NCBI RefSeq assembly: GCF_000341105.1
Contig: NZ_ANBB01000002.1
Span: 124,001-188,000, forward strand
Direction of reading: 5' to 3'
Source: Nocardiopsis potens DSM 45234
GTDB lineage: Bacteria; Actinomycetota; Actinomycetes; Streptosporangiales; Streptosporangiaceae
DNA length: 64,000 nt
Positions 56,093-64,000 of the stretch are shown one piece after another. The notes under the pieces are model-generated. The model was not told where the DNA came from, made no database searches, and was given only the letters and a program-made list of their open reading frames with translations. Each line of letters starts with the position of its first letter. Position 1 is the first letter of the stretch. Position numbers and translations under genes: made by a program.

Positions 56093-56836
56093 GTGACTGA
56101 TGAGTGGCCGGTACCGCACCTCGTCGAAGACCCGATGGCCGTCGGCGTCCCCCGCCCGCGCGTCGTCGGCCTCGACGGCAGGCCCGTGGACGGGGCCGAC
56201 GGCGCCGCGCCGCCCAGGCCGGCCGCCGACCCCGCGGACCGCGCCCGCCTCGCCTTCGCCGCCCGGGCGGCGCACTACCTCGCCGCCGACGCGGGGATCC
56301 GCCAGTTCGTCGACTTCTCCTCCGGCCTGCCCACCTGCGACGCCCTGCACGGAGTGCTGGGGGAGCGCTCCCCGGCGGTGCGCACCGTCTACGTGGAGGC
56401 CGCCTGCGGGATCGCCCTGCACCCCGGGGCCTCCCCGCACCGGGCCGCCGCCCCGGTGCTCTCGCTGCGCGGCCGGACCCCGGAGGCGGCCGCCGCGGAG
56501 CTGGCCGCCAGCGGCCTGGTCGACTTCGGCGAACCGGTCGGGGTCCTGCTGCTGGACACCGCGCCGCAGCACCGCGCGCCCGGCGCGGTCGACGCGCTGC
56601 TGCGCGCCCTGCACCGCGAGATGGCCCCGGGCGGCCACGTGATCGCCTCGTTCGGCCCGCGCGCCCCGCACACCGCCGGACCGGGGCCGGCCCCCGCCCG
56701 GCTGCTCGCCCCGTTCACCCCGCTGGACCCGGGCACCGCCGACATCGCCTGGTGGCCCTACCCGGACGACGCGGTCGCGACCGAGGGCACCGGCATCACC
56801 GGCGGCATGGCCCGCCGGGACCCCGGCAGAGGGTGA
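56093..56836 (+). CDS. S-adenosyl methyltransferase (PF04672/DUF574 type)
   Basis: 247 residues. The pattern VPHLVEDPMAVGVPRPRVVGLDG, HYLAADAGIRQFVDFSSGLPTCDALHGV, VYVEAACGIALHPG and LLLDTAPQHRAPGAV fits the SAM-methyltransferase family PF04672, but with features replaced: usual members have a RxxFDxGxGxPxxxN-type motif at FVDFSSGLPTCD and VDxDP where VYVEAACG stands. Many copies exist per actinomycete genome; substrates unknown. GTG start with GGGAG upstream. Confidence 0.8.
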   Translation: MTDEWPVPHLVEDPMAVGVPRPRVVGLDGRPVDGADGAAPPRPAADPADRARLAFAARAAHYLAADAGIRQFVDFSSGLPTCDALHGVLGERSPAVRTVYVEAACGIALHPGASPHRAAAPVLSLRGRTPEAAAAELAASGLVDFGEPVGVLLLDTAPQHRAPGAVDALLRALHREMAPGGHVIASFGPRAPHTAGPGPAPARLLAPFTPLDPGTADIAWWPYPDDAVATEGTGITGGMARRDPGRG

Positions 56837-56917
56837 CGGCCCTCCTCCCGGACGGGTCCTCGGACGGATTTCCGGAGAACACCGGCCGCGGGGCCATGGT
56901 GCGTGCAGACTGCGGTC

Positions 56918-57169
56918 ATGACGGTCGTGGTCACGGTCAGAGACGTTCCGGAGCAGGTGCGCGATGCCCTGGCGGAGGAGGCCCGGTGCCGGGGGAGGTC
57001 CCTGCAGGCGCACCTTCTCGGCGTACTGGAGCAGCAGGCGCGCTTCAGCGGCAACCGCCGGATCCTGGCGGACATCGAGCGGGAGCTCGCGGCAGGGGGC
57101 GGGGCCGGCCCCGACGCCCCCGACGCGGCCGACCTGATCAGGGCGGAGCGTCCGGGGGAAGGCGGATGA
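56918..57169 (+). CDS. FitA/VapB-like antitoxin without recognisable toxin
   Basis: 83 residues. Ribbon-helix-helix-like VTVRDVPEQVRDALAEEARCRGRSLQAHLLGVLEQQA, then an acidic C-terminal part (ILADIERELAAGG) that in such proteins contacts the partner toxin. The ATG at 56918 is preferred; a GTG at 56903 gives five more residues. Antitoxins of this kind normally precede a PIN-domain ribonuclease; none of the three frames after it encodes one. Confidence 0.72.
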   Translation: MTVVVTVRDVPEQVRDALAEEARCRGRSLQAHLLGVLEQQARFSGNRRILADIERELAAGGGAGPDAPDAADLIRAERPGEGG

Positions 57170-57422
57170 GGCGCAAGCCCTCCGTGCGGTGCAGCGCATC
57201 CTCCGCCTCAGGGGCGAACCCGGGGTCGGAACAGTGCCGTCGGAACCGCTTCTCCCGCGCACGCGGCGGTCGGGGCACCCGGTCGGCGCCTGCGATGCGG
57301 CCTGCGTCGCGCCGGCCGAGAGCCGTGCGGCGGAGCCCGGTCGGCCCGGGCCGCGGTCGCGTACTGCCGCGCGGATCCGGCCGACCCGGGCGGTCCGTTC
57401 GGCCGCCGGCCCGCCCGGAGGG
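57170..57422. other. Gap where a toxin gene would be expected
   Basis: About 250 nt. The plus-strand frame that starts at ATG 57167 (MRRKPSVRCSASSASG) is Arg/Ser-rich and shows no PIN-domain acidic residues. No toxin remnant is recognised. Confidence 0.5.
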
Positions 57423-58211
57423 TCAGACCGGAAGCAGTCCGCGCCGCGCCCAGGACCGCTGGTAGGCCTCGGCCAGCCAGGCGTCGGCCCAGGCCCGGTC
57501 GGGCTCCTCTGGGAGCGGGGAGGTCTCCAGCAGCCGGGTGAGCCGCTCCTCCTGCTCGGCCGCGGCGTCCAGGGCCTCCTGCATGGTGTGCTCGCCGCGG
57601 CGCAGCTCGCGCAGCCACTCGGCCCGCGGCTCGGGCATCGGCAGGGTGAGCCGGCCGGTCTCCAGCAGCTCGGCGCCCTGCACCCCCAGCCGCACCATGT
57701 GGTAGGCGAACTTCACGTCGAACCCGTACAGCTCGATCAGCTCGGGGCGGTTGGTGTGCCGGCCGCCGCGCCGGCCCAGCATGCTGTCCCGCTGGGCGCG
57801 CAGGTAGCCGAGGAACCGGCGGCCGACGTTGCGGGAGAGGATCCGCCCGGCGGAGGCGCGCAGCCCGCGGCCGATCTCCTCCTCCCGGACGATCTCCTCC
57901 TCCGGGACGAACAGCGGCAGCAGCACGGTCGGGTTGCCGTCCAGCGCCAGCCGCATCCACTTGCGCAGCGAGTACACGGTCAGGTCGAGGTCGCCCGGAC
58001 CGGACCGCACGCCCTCGGGTTGAGTCCGGAAGATGTACTGCTCGAACCGGCGGAGCCCGACCACGTACTCCGGCGGCTCGACGCAGATCCCCATCTCGTC
58101 CCGGTCGTCCTGGTCCTTCACGGTGATCCCGTGCACGCCCGACCCCACCTGGCACTGGAGGATCGTCCCCTGCTCGGCGACCGCGGCGAACTCCGGAGCG
58201 GAATGGTCCAT
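57423..58211 (-). CDS. Nucleotidyltransferase superfamily protein (PF10127 type)
   Basis: 262 residues. Near the N-terminus CQVGSGVHGITVKDQDDRDEMGICVEPPEYVVGL has the GS motif and Asp pair of a polymerase-beta-like nucleotidyltransferase; YSLRKWMRLALDGNPTVLLPLFVP, GYLRAQRDSMLG and DVKFAYHMVRLGVQGAELL follow, as in RlaP-like proteins. Substrate unknown. ATG at 58211 with GGGAGAG upstream; the frame extends to 58358 without another ribosome site. Confidence 0.85.
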   Translation of the reverse strand: MDHSAPEFAAVAEQGTILQCQVGSGVHGITVKDQDDRDEMGICVEPPEYVVGLRRFEQYIFRTQPEGVRSGPGDLDLTVYSLRKWMRLALDGNPTVLLPLFVPEEEIVREEEIGRGLRASAGRILSRNVGRRFLGYLRAQRDSMLGRRGGRHTNRPELIELYGFDVKFAYHMVRLGVQGAELLETGRLTLPMPEPRAEWLRELRRGEHTMQEALDAAAEQEERLTRLLETSPLPEEPDRAWADAWLAEAYQRSWARRGLLPV

Positions 58212-58386
58212 CGTGTCTCTCCCGTCCGGCCCCTCGGGGCCGGTGTCCGTGGTGCGGCGCCCCGCACCGGGGACTTCCCGCGGGAGGGAAGTCGAACAAC
58301 GTACCACGGGCGGAATACCGTGGCGGACCGGTTTTCCGGCGCCCGCGGTCAAGATCATCGGCTACGGGGAACGCGGGGACGGCGGC

Positions 58387-61038
58387 TCAGACCACGTGCA
58401 GCGGGTCGACGCGGATCTGGGCCAGGTTGTCGTCCTTGCGGGCGCTGCGGCCCGCGGCCGCCGCCTTCAGCGCGGCGGTCAGCGCGTAGGCGTCCCGGTG
58501 CGGGACGCGCAGCAGGGCCCGCTCCAGCGGGCCGGACGGCGTGCGGCCCCGGCCCTCGCGCGAGGCGGCCGCCTCCGGGCCCTCCACCGGCACCGGGCCG
58601 AGCAGCTCCGCCGAGGGCGGCAGGGAGAGCGCGTCCAGCAGCTCGTGCACGTGCGCCGCCTCGCCGGTGACCGAGGCCATCGTCACCGCCGGCGGGAACC
58701 CCAGCTCGCGCCGCTCGGCCAGCTCCCGCTCGGCGAACCCGGCGGGGTCCCAGCGGATCAGCGACTGCACGGCCGGCTCCCGGGCGTCGGCCACGACCAC
58801 CACCTGCCCGCCGTCCCCGGCCGGCCGGACCAGCGCGGCCGCGCCGAACCAGCGGCGCAGCGCCTCCTCGGCGGCGCGCAGGTCGGCCCGGCCGAGCAGC
58901 GCCCAGCCGTCCAGCAGCAGCGCCGCGGCGTACCCGCCCTCGGCGGCCGGTTCCGCCCCCGGCGTCGCCACCACCAGCGCGGGCTTCCCCGGCACCGAGG
59001 TCAGCACCTCGTCCCGGCCCGAGGTGCGCACCGGCAGCGACGGGAAGGCGCGGCCGAGCTCCTCCGCGGTGCGCCGGTCGCCCACCACGCCGGCGCGCAG
59101 CCGCCGGTGCCCGCAGTCGCCGCACTGCCAGTCGCCCGCGATCCGGCCGCACCACCGGCAGTACGGCATGGCGTGCGCGCTGCGCAGCGCCAGCGGCCCC
59201 TGGCAGGACTCGCAGCGCGACGGGGACCGGCACAGCGCGCAGGCCAGCGAACCCAGGTAGCCGCGCCGGGGGACCTGCACCAGCACCGGGCCGTGCGCGG
59301 CGGCCTCCCGGGCGATGCGCAGGGCGACGCTGGGCAGCCGCGCGGAGCGGGCCGCCTCGTCCCGGGAGAGCTCGTGGTCGTCGCCGGCGGCGCGGATCCG
59401 GGGGGCGAGGCGGCGCACCGTCGGCCGGTCGCCGGCCAGCGCGCCCGCCCAGCCCGACTCCACCAGCCGGGCGCCCTCGGTGGTCCGGGTGAAGCCGCCG
59501 ATCAGCGCGGCGGCGCCGGCGCGGTGCGCGCGCAGGGCGAGCACGGTCCGGGCGTTCGGGTAGGGGGCGTGCGGGTCGGTGTGCACGTCGTCGCCGTCGT
59601 CCCAGAGCACCACCAGCCCGAGGTCGCGCACCGGGGCGAACATCGCGGCCCGGGTGCCGACCACGATCGGGACCTCGCCGCGCAGCACGGCCAGCCAGCG
59701 GCGGTACCGCTCGGCCGGGCCGAGCTCGGCGGTGAGCGCCACGTGCCGCCCTTCGCCCAGGCGCTCCCGGAGCGCGGCGTCGACGGTGTCCACGTCCCGC
59801 CCGTCGGGGACGACGACCACGGTGCCCCGCTCGGCCGCCGCCGCGGTTCCGGCGGCCACCGCGATCGCGTCCGCCCAGCCCGGGCCGGGCAGCGCGGTCC
59901 ACACCGCCCGCGGGGCGGCGCCGTCGTGCAGCGCCCTCAGGAACGACTCGCCGGCGGAGTAGTCCCGCCACGGCCCGGGCGGGACCGGCGGCGGGGGCGG
60001 GGCGCAGGCCTCGGCCTCGCCGACGGAGAAGATCGCCGGCGCGCCGGCCTCCGCCCCGTCCTGCTCCGCCGCCTCGCCCTCCCCTGCACCGGCTTCCGCC
60101 GGGGAGGGGGCGGCGTTGTCCGGGGCGGCGTCCTCGGCGGGGGAGGGGCCCGCGAGGTCTTCGCCGTCCGGGAGGGCGGCGGCCTCTGCGGGCCGGTCCG
60201 GCCCCTCCTCGGCGGGGCCGGGGGCGTCCGGACCGCCGGGGGCGGGCCCGTCGGCGGCTTCGCCGGCCTCCGTGCGGGAGAAGACCGCGGGGGCCTCCGC
60301 CGGGCCGCCCGGCTCGGCGGGCCCCTCCCCGGCCGCGCCCTCCTCGGGACCCGGCCGGTCCGCTTCGGGCGCCTCCGCCCGGTCGGCGGTGCCGGTGCGC
60401 TCCCCGTCCTCCGGGGCCCCGGCTCCGTCCTCCGCCGGGCCGACGGCCTCCTGCTCGGCCCGCTCCCGCTCCTTCCGCTCGCGCTCGGCCTTCTCCTTCT
60501 CCACCCGGGCGTGGCGCGGCGGGACGGCGAGCCGGAGCACGTCGCTGAGCGTGCCCGCGTAGCGGTCGGCGACCGCGCGGGCCAGACCGCGGATCTCCGC
60601 GGTGAGCACGGGCTCGGCGGAGACCACGCCGGTGAGGTAGGCCAGGGTCCCGGTGTAGTCGCTGCTCTCGGCCCGCTCGATGAGGAAGCCGCTCAGCGCC
60701 TGGCCGTGGAAGGGGACCCGGACCCGGCAGCCGGGGACGGCGTCATCGGCCATCTCCTCCGGCACCCGGTAGTCGAAGAGCCGGTCCAGGTGGGGCAGCG
60801 GCGTCTCCACCGCGACCCGGGCGATCGGCAGCTCGGCGGCGGGGCGCCTGCCCCGCTTCGGCCCCTTCTTCGCGCCCTTCCCGGCCCCGTTCTTCCCGGC
60901 GCCGTTCTTCGCGGCGCCGCCGGACCGGGCGCCCCGCCCGGGACCGGAGGACGCCGGGCCGCCCCCGCCGTTCCCGCCCGGCGGGGCCGGGGGCACGTCG
61001 AAGAGGGCCCCTGCGTCGGGGCCGGGCTGCGGACTCAT
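58387..61038 (-). CDS. priA: Primosomal protein N' (PriA), with acidic insertion
   Basis: 883 residues. N-terminal 3'-DNA-binding domain (about 70-170: [21 protein letters not shown]) is separated from the helicase-like part by about 175 residues rich in Glu, Pro, Ala and Gly (178-355). The place of Walker A reads [16 protein letters not shown], lacking GKT, and motif II reads WDDGDDVH instead of DEEH. This loss is known in actinobacterial PriA, so helicase activity is doubtful. Eight Cys (CALC, RCESC, CRWC, CGDC type) form the zinc sites. Restart role at replication forks may be structural. ATG at 61038 is chosen. Confidence 0.93.
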   Translation of the reverse strand: MSPQPGPDAGALFDVPPAPPGGNGGGGPASSGPGRGARSGGAAKNGAGKNGAGKGAKKGPKRGRRPAAELPIARVAVETPLPHLDRLFDYRVPEEMADDAVPGCRVRVPFHGQALSGFLIERAESSDYTGTLAYLTGVVSAEPVLTAEIRGLARAVADRYAGTLSDVLRLAVPPRHARVEKEKAERERKERERAEQEAVGPAEDGAGAPEDGERTGTADRAEAPEADRPGPEEGAAGEGPAEPGGPAEAPAVFSRTEAGEAADGPAPGGPDAPGPAEEGPDRPAEAAALPDGEDLAGPSPAEDAAPDNAAPSPAEAGAGEGEAAEQDGAEAGAPAIFSVGEAEACAPPPPPVPPGPWRDYSAGESFLRALHDGAAPRAVWTALPGPGWADAIAVAAGTAAAAERGTVVVVPDGRDVDTVDAALRERLGEGRHVALTAELGPAERYRRWLAVLRGEVPIVVGTRAAMFAPVRDLGLVVLWDDGDDVHTDPHAPYPNARTVLALRAHRAGAAALIGGFTRTTEGARLVESGWAGALAGDRPTVRRLAPRIRAAGDDHELSRDEAARSARLPSVALRIAREAAAHGPVLVQVPRRGYLGSLACALCRSPSRCESCQGPLALRSAHAMPYCRWCGRIAGDWQCGDCGHRRLRAGVVGDRRTAEELGRAFPSLPVRTSGRDEVLTSVPGKPALVVATPGAEPAAEGGYAAALLLDGWALLGRADLRAAEEALRRWFGAAALVRPAGDGGQVVVVADAREPAVQSLIRWDPAGFAERELAERRELGFPPAVTMASVTGEAAHVHELLDALSLPPSAELLGPVPVEGPEAAASREGRGRTPSGPLERALLRVPHRDAYALTAALKAAAAGRSARKDDNLAQIRVDPLHVV

Positions 61039-61265
61039 GTGCCCAGGTTTACCAGAGGGCACCGACCTTTCCGGTCCGGCCGCGGGGCGCGCCCGGACCG
61101 CGTACCGCGCGGCCTGCTGGTAGACAGGAGACCGCAGACGACACCGGGCCCCGGGGGCGGCCGATCCGAGAGGACCGCCCGGCGCCGAACCGGCGCGAAG
61201 AGCCGGGCGGCGCCCCGGGTTCGGAGCGCGCCGACCGGGGCGGGGCGCGTGTGGAGAGGGTGCCG
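61039..61265. other. Divergent priA/fmt region
   Basis: 227 nt between the starts of priA and fmt. A possible plus-strand -10, TAGACA, occurs near 61122. No operator or RNA element is recognised. Confidence 0.45.
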
Positions 61266-62204
61266 ATGAAACTGGTCTTCGCGGGGACACCGGAGGTGGC
61301 GGTCGCGTCCCTCAAGGCCCTGCTGGAATCGGAGCACGAGGTCGCCGCGGTCGTCACCCGGCCCGACGCCACCGCCGGCCGGGGGCGCAAGGTCGCGCCG
61401 AGCCCGGTCGCCCGGCTCGCCGAGGAGGCGGGGGTGGAGGTCCTCAAGCCGGCCAAGGCGAGCGACCCCGCCTTCCTGGACCGGCTGCGCGAGATCGCCC
61501 CGGACTGCTGCCCGGTGGTCGCCTACGGGGCGCTGCTCCGCAGGGAGGCGCTGGACATCCCCCGGTACGGCTGGGTCAACCTGCACTTCTCCCTCCTGCC
61601 GGCCTGGCGCGGCGCCGCCCCGGTCCAGCACGCGGTGCTGCACGGCGACGACGTCACCGGCGCCTCGGTCTTCCGGATCGAGGAGGACCTGGACTCCGGC
61701 CCGGTCTACGGCACGCTCAGCGAGCCGATCGGCCCCCGCGACACCAGCGGCGACGTCCTGGAGCGGCTCTCCCGCTCCGGCGCCGGGCTGCTGCGGGAGG
61801 TCCTGAACGGCATCGAGGCGGGCACCCTGGAGGCCCGCCCGCAGGACGGCGACGGCCTCTCCTACGCCTCGAAGCTCTCCCCGGAGGACGCGGAGGTGGA
61901 CTTCACCGCCCCCGCGATGCGCGTCGACCGGCTCATCCGCGCCTGCACCCCGGCGCCGGGGGCCTGGACCACCTTCCGCGGCGCCCGGCTCAAGCTCGGC
62001 CCGGTCACCCCGGTGACCGACACGGTCGGCGGCCCGGACCTGGCCGCCGGGGCGCTGGCGGTGGAGAAGAAGCAGGTCCTGGTCGGCACCGCCACCCACC
62101 CGGTCCGCCTGGGCGACGTCCAGGCCCAGGGCAAGCGGATGATGAGCGCGGTCGACTGGGCCCGCGGTGTCCGCCCCGGCCCGGACGAGCGCCTGGGCGG
62201 CTGA
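61266..62204 (+). CDS. fmt: Methionyl-tRNA formyltransferase
   Basis: 312 residues. [24 protein letters not shown], formyl-transfer site [26 protein letters not shown] and the catalytic-loop Asp in [11 protein letters not shown]-terminal OB domain for tRNA. Formylates initiator Met-tRNA. The ATG at 61266 is chosen because GGAGAGGG stands 6 nt upstream; the frame opens earlier with GTG at 61251. Confidence 0.97.
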   Translation: MKLVFAGTPEVAVASLKALLESEHEVAAVVTRPDATAGRGRKVAPSPVARLAEEAGVEVLKPAKASDPAFLDRLREIAPDCCPVVAYGALLRREALDIPRYGWVNLHFSLLPAWRGAAPVQHAVLHGDDVTGASVFRIEEDLDSGPVYGTLSEPIGPRDTSGDVLERLSRSGAGLLREVLNGIEAGTLEARPQDGDGLSYASKLSPEDAEVDFTAPAMRVDRLIRACTPAPGAWTTFRGARLKLGPVTPVTDTVGGPDLAAGALAVEKKQVLVGTATHPVRLGDVQAQGKRMMSAVDWARGVRPGPDERLGG

Positions 62205-62208
62205 CCGC

Positions 62209-62265
62209 CTCCCCTTCCGCGGCCCGTGCGCTCCCGCCGGGGAGCGCCGAGCCGCGGAAGGGGAG
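62209..62265. terminator. Two-tier hairpin terminator after fmt
   Basis: Outer arms of 15 bp (CTCCCCTTCCGCGGC with its complement) enclose an inner 8-bp hairpin (GCGCTCCC-GCCG-GGGAGCGC). It starts 5 nt after the fmt stop codon. Confidence 0.65.
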
Positions 62266-62568
62266 CCGGCGCGCCGCCGTCCCCGCCCCCGCTCCGGACC
62301 GGGAGCGGCGACCTCTGCGGGCCCGGCCGCCTGCGGCGATGGCCGGAGCCGCTCCGGTCTCCCCGCAGCAGGCCGGCCGGACCGGCCGCCCGCCTCCCCG
62401 ATGCCCATCGCACCCCGTCCGCCGAAGGCGGACCCCTCGGGGCGGCTCCCCGCCGGCGGCGAGGGGCACGGCGCTGCTGCCGCGTCGCGCGTCTTCGCGC
62501 ATCCGTCCGGCGCCGGGGCCGGGCCGGGGCGCATGGCCGCGCGAGGCCGCCGCCGGTGGTCGAGGGAG

Positions 62569-62600
62569 CGCACTGCGCGGCGGCACCGCCGCGCAGTGCG
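62569..62600. other. 15-bp perfect hairpin in fmt-rsmB gap
   Basis: CGCACTGCGCGGCGG-CA-CCGCCGCGCAGTGCG. Its position in mid-gap does not assign it to either gene; it may be an upstream terminator or a protein site. Confidence 0.5.
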
Positions 62601-62833
62601 GGGCGCGCACCCGTCCGGCGCCGGGAGGGCCGGCGCCGGACGCCGGTCCGCCGACCGGGCTCCAGCGGGGCGGCGGCGTCCGCGGTCGCGGGGCCCGGCG
62701 GGGTGCGCCGGGGGCGGGGGCCACCGGCGCTATCCTCGGAAGAGGCGGTGCGCGCCGTGCGGGCGCGCCGGGGCAGAGCCCGACCGCCCACCCGTTCCTC
62801 TCCACCCTTCTCCGACGCGAGGCGATGCCGACG

Positions 62834-64000
62834 TGACCGACCGCTCCCGCTCCCCGTACCGTTCCGGACGCCGAGGGCCCGGCAAGGGCGGCGGGCAGCC
62901 GGGCCGGCCGGCCCCCGCCCCCGGGACGGCGGTCCGCAGGGTCGCCTACGACGTGCTGCGGGCGGTGCAGGAGCGCGACGCCTACGCCAACCTGCTGCTC
63001 CCCGCCAAGCTCAAGGACCGCCGCCTGGACGGGCGGGACGCCGCCCTGGCCACCGAGCTGACCTACGGCACCCTGCGCCGCCAGGGCACCTACGACGCGA
63101 TCCTGGACGCCTGCGTGGACCGCTCGCTCTCCTCGGTCGACGCCGAGGTGCTGCCGCTGCTCCGGCTCGGCGCGCACCAGCTGCTGTCCACCAAGATCCC
63201 GCCGCACGCCGCGGTGAGCGCCACGGTGAACGTGGCCCGCCGCGCCGTCGGGCAGCACCGGGCCCGGTTCGCCAACGCGGTGCTGCGCAAGGTCGGCGCG
63301 CGCGACCTGGACGCCTGGACCGGCATCGTCGCCCCGGACCGGGCCGCCGACCCCGCCGGCCACCTCGCCGTGGTGCACAGCCACCCGCGGTGGATCGTCG
63401 AGGCGCTCGCCGCGGCCCTCGGGGACGACCTGGCCGGCGGCCTGGCCGAGACCGAGGCGCTGCTCGCCGCGCACAACGAGCGCCCCGGCGTCACCCTGCT
63501 GGCCAAGCCGGGCCGGGCCTCCGTGGCCGACCTGGTCGAAGGCGGCGCGCAGGCCGCCCGCTACTCGCCGCACGCCGCCTACCTCCCGGAGGGCGACCCG
63601 GCGCTGGTGCGCGAGGTCCGCCAGCGCCGCGCGGCGGTGCAGGACGAGGCCAGCCAGATGGTCGCGCTGGCGCTGGCCCGGGTCCGGGCCCAGGGCGCCG
63701 ACGCCCGCTGGCTGGACGCCTGCGCCGGCCCCGGCGGCAAGTCGGCGCTGCTGGCCGGGCTGGCCGGGCGGCGCGACGCCCGGCTGCTCTCCGCGGAGGT
63801 CCAGCCGGCCCGCGCCGGCCTGGTCGCCTCGGCGGTCGAGCGGTCGGTCCGGGACGCCGCCCGCGTGGTGGTGGCCGACTCCACCCGGCCCGCCTGGCGG
63901 GACGGCGCCTTCGACCGGGTGCTCGCCGACGTCCCCTGCACCGGCCTGGGGGCGCTGCGCCGCCGCCCGGAGTCCCGCTGGCGCCGCACCCCGCAGACCG
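62834..64000 (+). CDS. rsmB: 16S rRNA cytosine-967 methyltransferase RsmB, 3'-truncated by window edge
   Basis: 389 codons are present. Arg/Gly/Pro-rich start, NusB-like N-terminal domain (about 35-170: AVRRVAYDVLRAVQERDAYANLLLP, ELTYGTLRRQGTYDAILDACVDR), then the methyltransferase domain with WLDACAGPGGKSALLA (SAM loop) and ADVPCTGLGALRRRPESRWRR (one active-site Cys). GTG at 62834; an ATG at 62826 is out of frame and stops at once. The C-terminus lies beyond the window. Confidence 0.95.

Larger units (their letters stand above)
62205..62833. other. Gap between fmt and rsmB with hairpins
   Basis: About 630 nt. Holds two strong hairpins (next two entries) and a -10-like TATCCT at 62731-62736, probably the rsmB promoter. 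The many open frames are GC artefacts; none has a recognised domain. Confidence 0.55.

Noticed and set aside
57167-57422. Toxin gene after the antitoxin
   Set aside because: The only frame is Arg/Ser-rich and has none of the acidic residues of a PIN domain.

Overview
The window is high-GC, densely coded actinomycete chromosome. Gene order and content (bldD-pyrR-pyrB-pyrC-carA-carB, pyrF-mihF-gmk-rpoZ-coaBC-metK-priA-fmt-rsmB, and aroF-thiI-pfkA next to a MacR-type regulator, a PASTA kinase, thi genes, a polyprenyl synthase and metF) match a conserved actinobacterial core. Streptomyces and Mycobacterium carry recognisable versions. A class 1B dihydroorotate dehydrogenase with PyrK and a type I PyrF, instead of the enzymes of Streptomyces and mycobacteria, point by inference to Nocardiopsaceae (Nocardiopsis, Streptomonospora, Thermobifida and relatives). 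No rRNA, tRNA, CRISPR array, transposase or phage gene is seen.

Left end (1-9850): the 3' part of a MacS-like histidine kinase, then an accessory island of three ABC-2 transporter modules. One is on the plus strand (962-3259). One is LanFEG-like (3522-5891). One is in the operon of an ECF sigma factor (6640-9106). The sigma factor is followed by a protein that joins an anti-sigma zinc finger to a six-helix membrane domain. All three modules are preceded by the same promoter (TGAACC, 15-16 nt, GCTACGTACC), so they look like one regulon that the sigma factor also uses to control itself.

9850-30900: housekeeping metabolism with much visible RNA and operator control. aroF has an F/W/Y-rich leader peptide and a terminator. 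glpK has a DasR-type palindrome. A TPP riboswitch precedes thiO-thiS-thiG, followed by a PASTA kinase, with an Rv2175c-like protein divergent. An ArsR repressor overlaps thiE and faces an MFS exporter across AT-rich inverted repeats. Then come an acyl-CoA synthetase, an NmrA-like protein, a DUF418 protein, a polyprenyl synthase and metF.

31400-48500: bldD, then the complete pyrimidine pathway. PyrR-binding-loop sequences lie before both pyrR and pyrK, the latter 7.6 kb downstream. mihF, gmk, rpoZ, coaBC and metK follow.

48600-58211: accessory genes on both strands: a second DUF418 protein, a Ddn-like flavoprotein, a DUF3870/CaiB/acyl-CoA dehydrogenase operon, a SAM-IV riboswitch before a cysteine-desulfurase-like gene, an S-adenosyl methyltransferase, a lone antitoxin-like gene and a nucleotidyltransferase. 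The right end holds priA (with a large acidic insertion), fmt and the start of rsmB, which is cut by the window edge.

A recurring trait is leaderless transcription. At metF, coaBC, the aroF leader peptide, the PASTA kinase, the polyprenyl synthase, the ECF gene and the first ABC gene, a -10-like hexamer ends 6-8 nt before the start codon.
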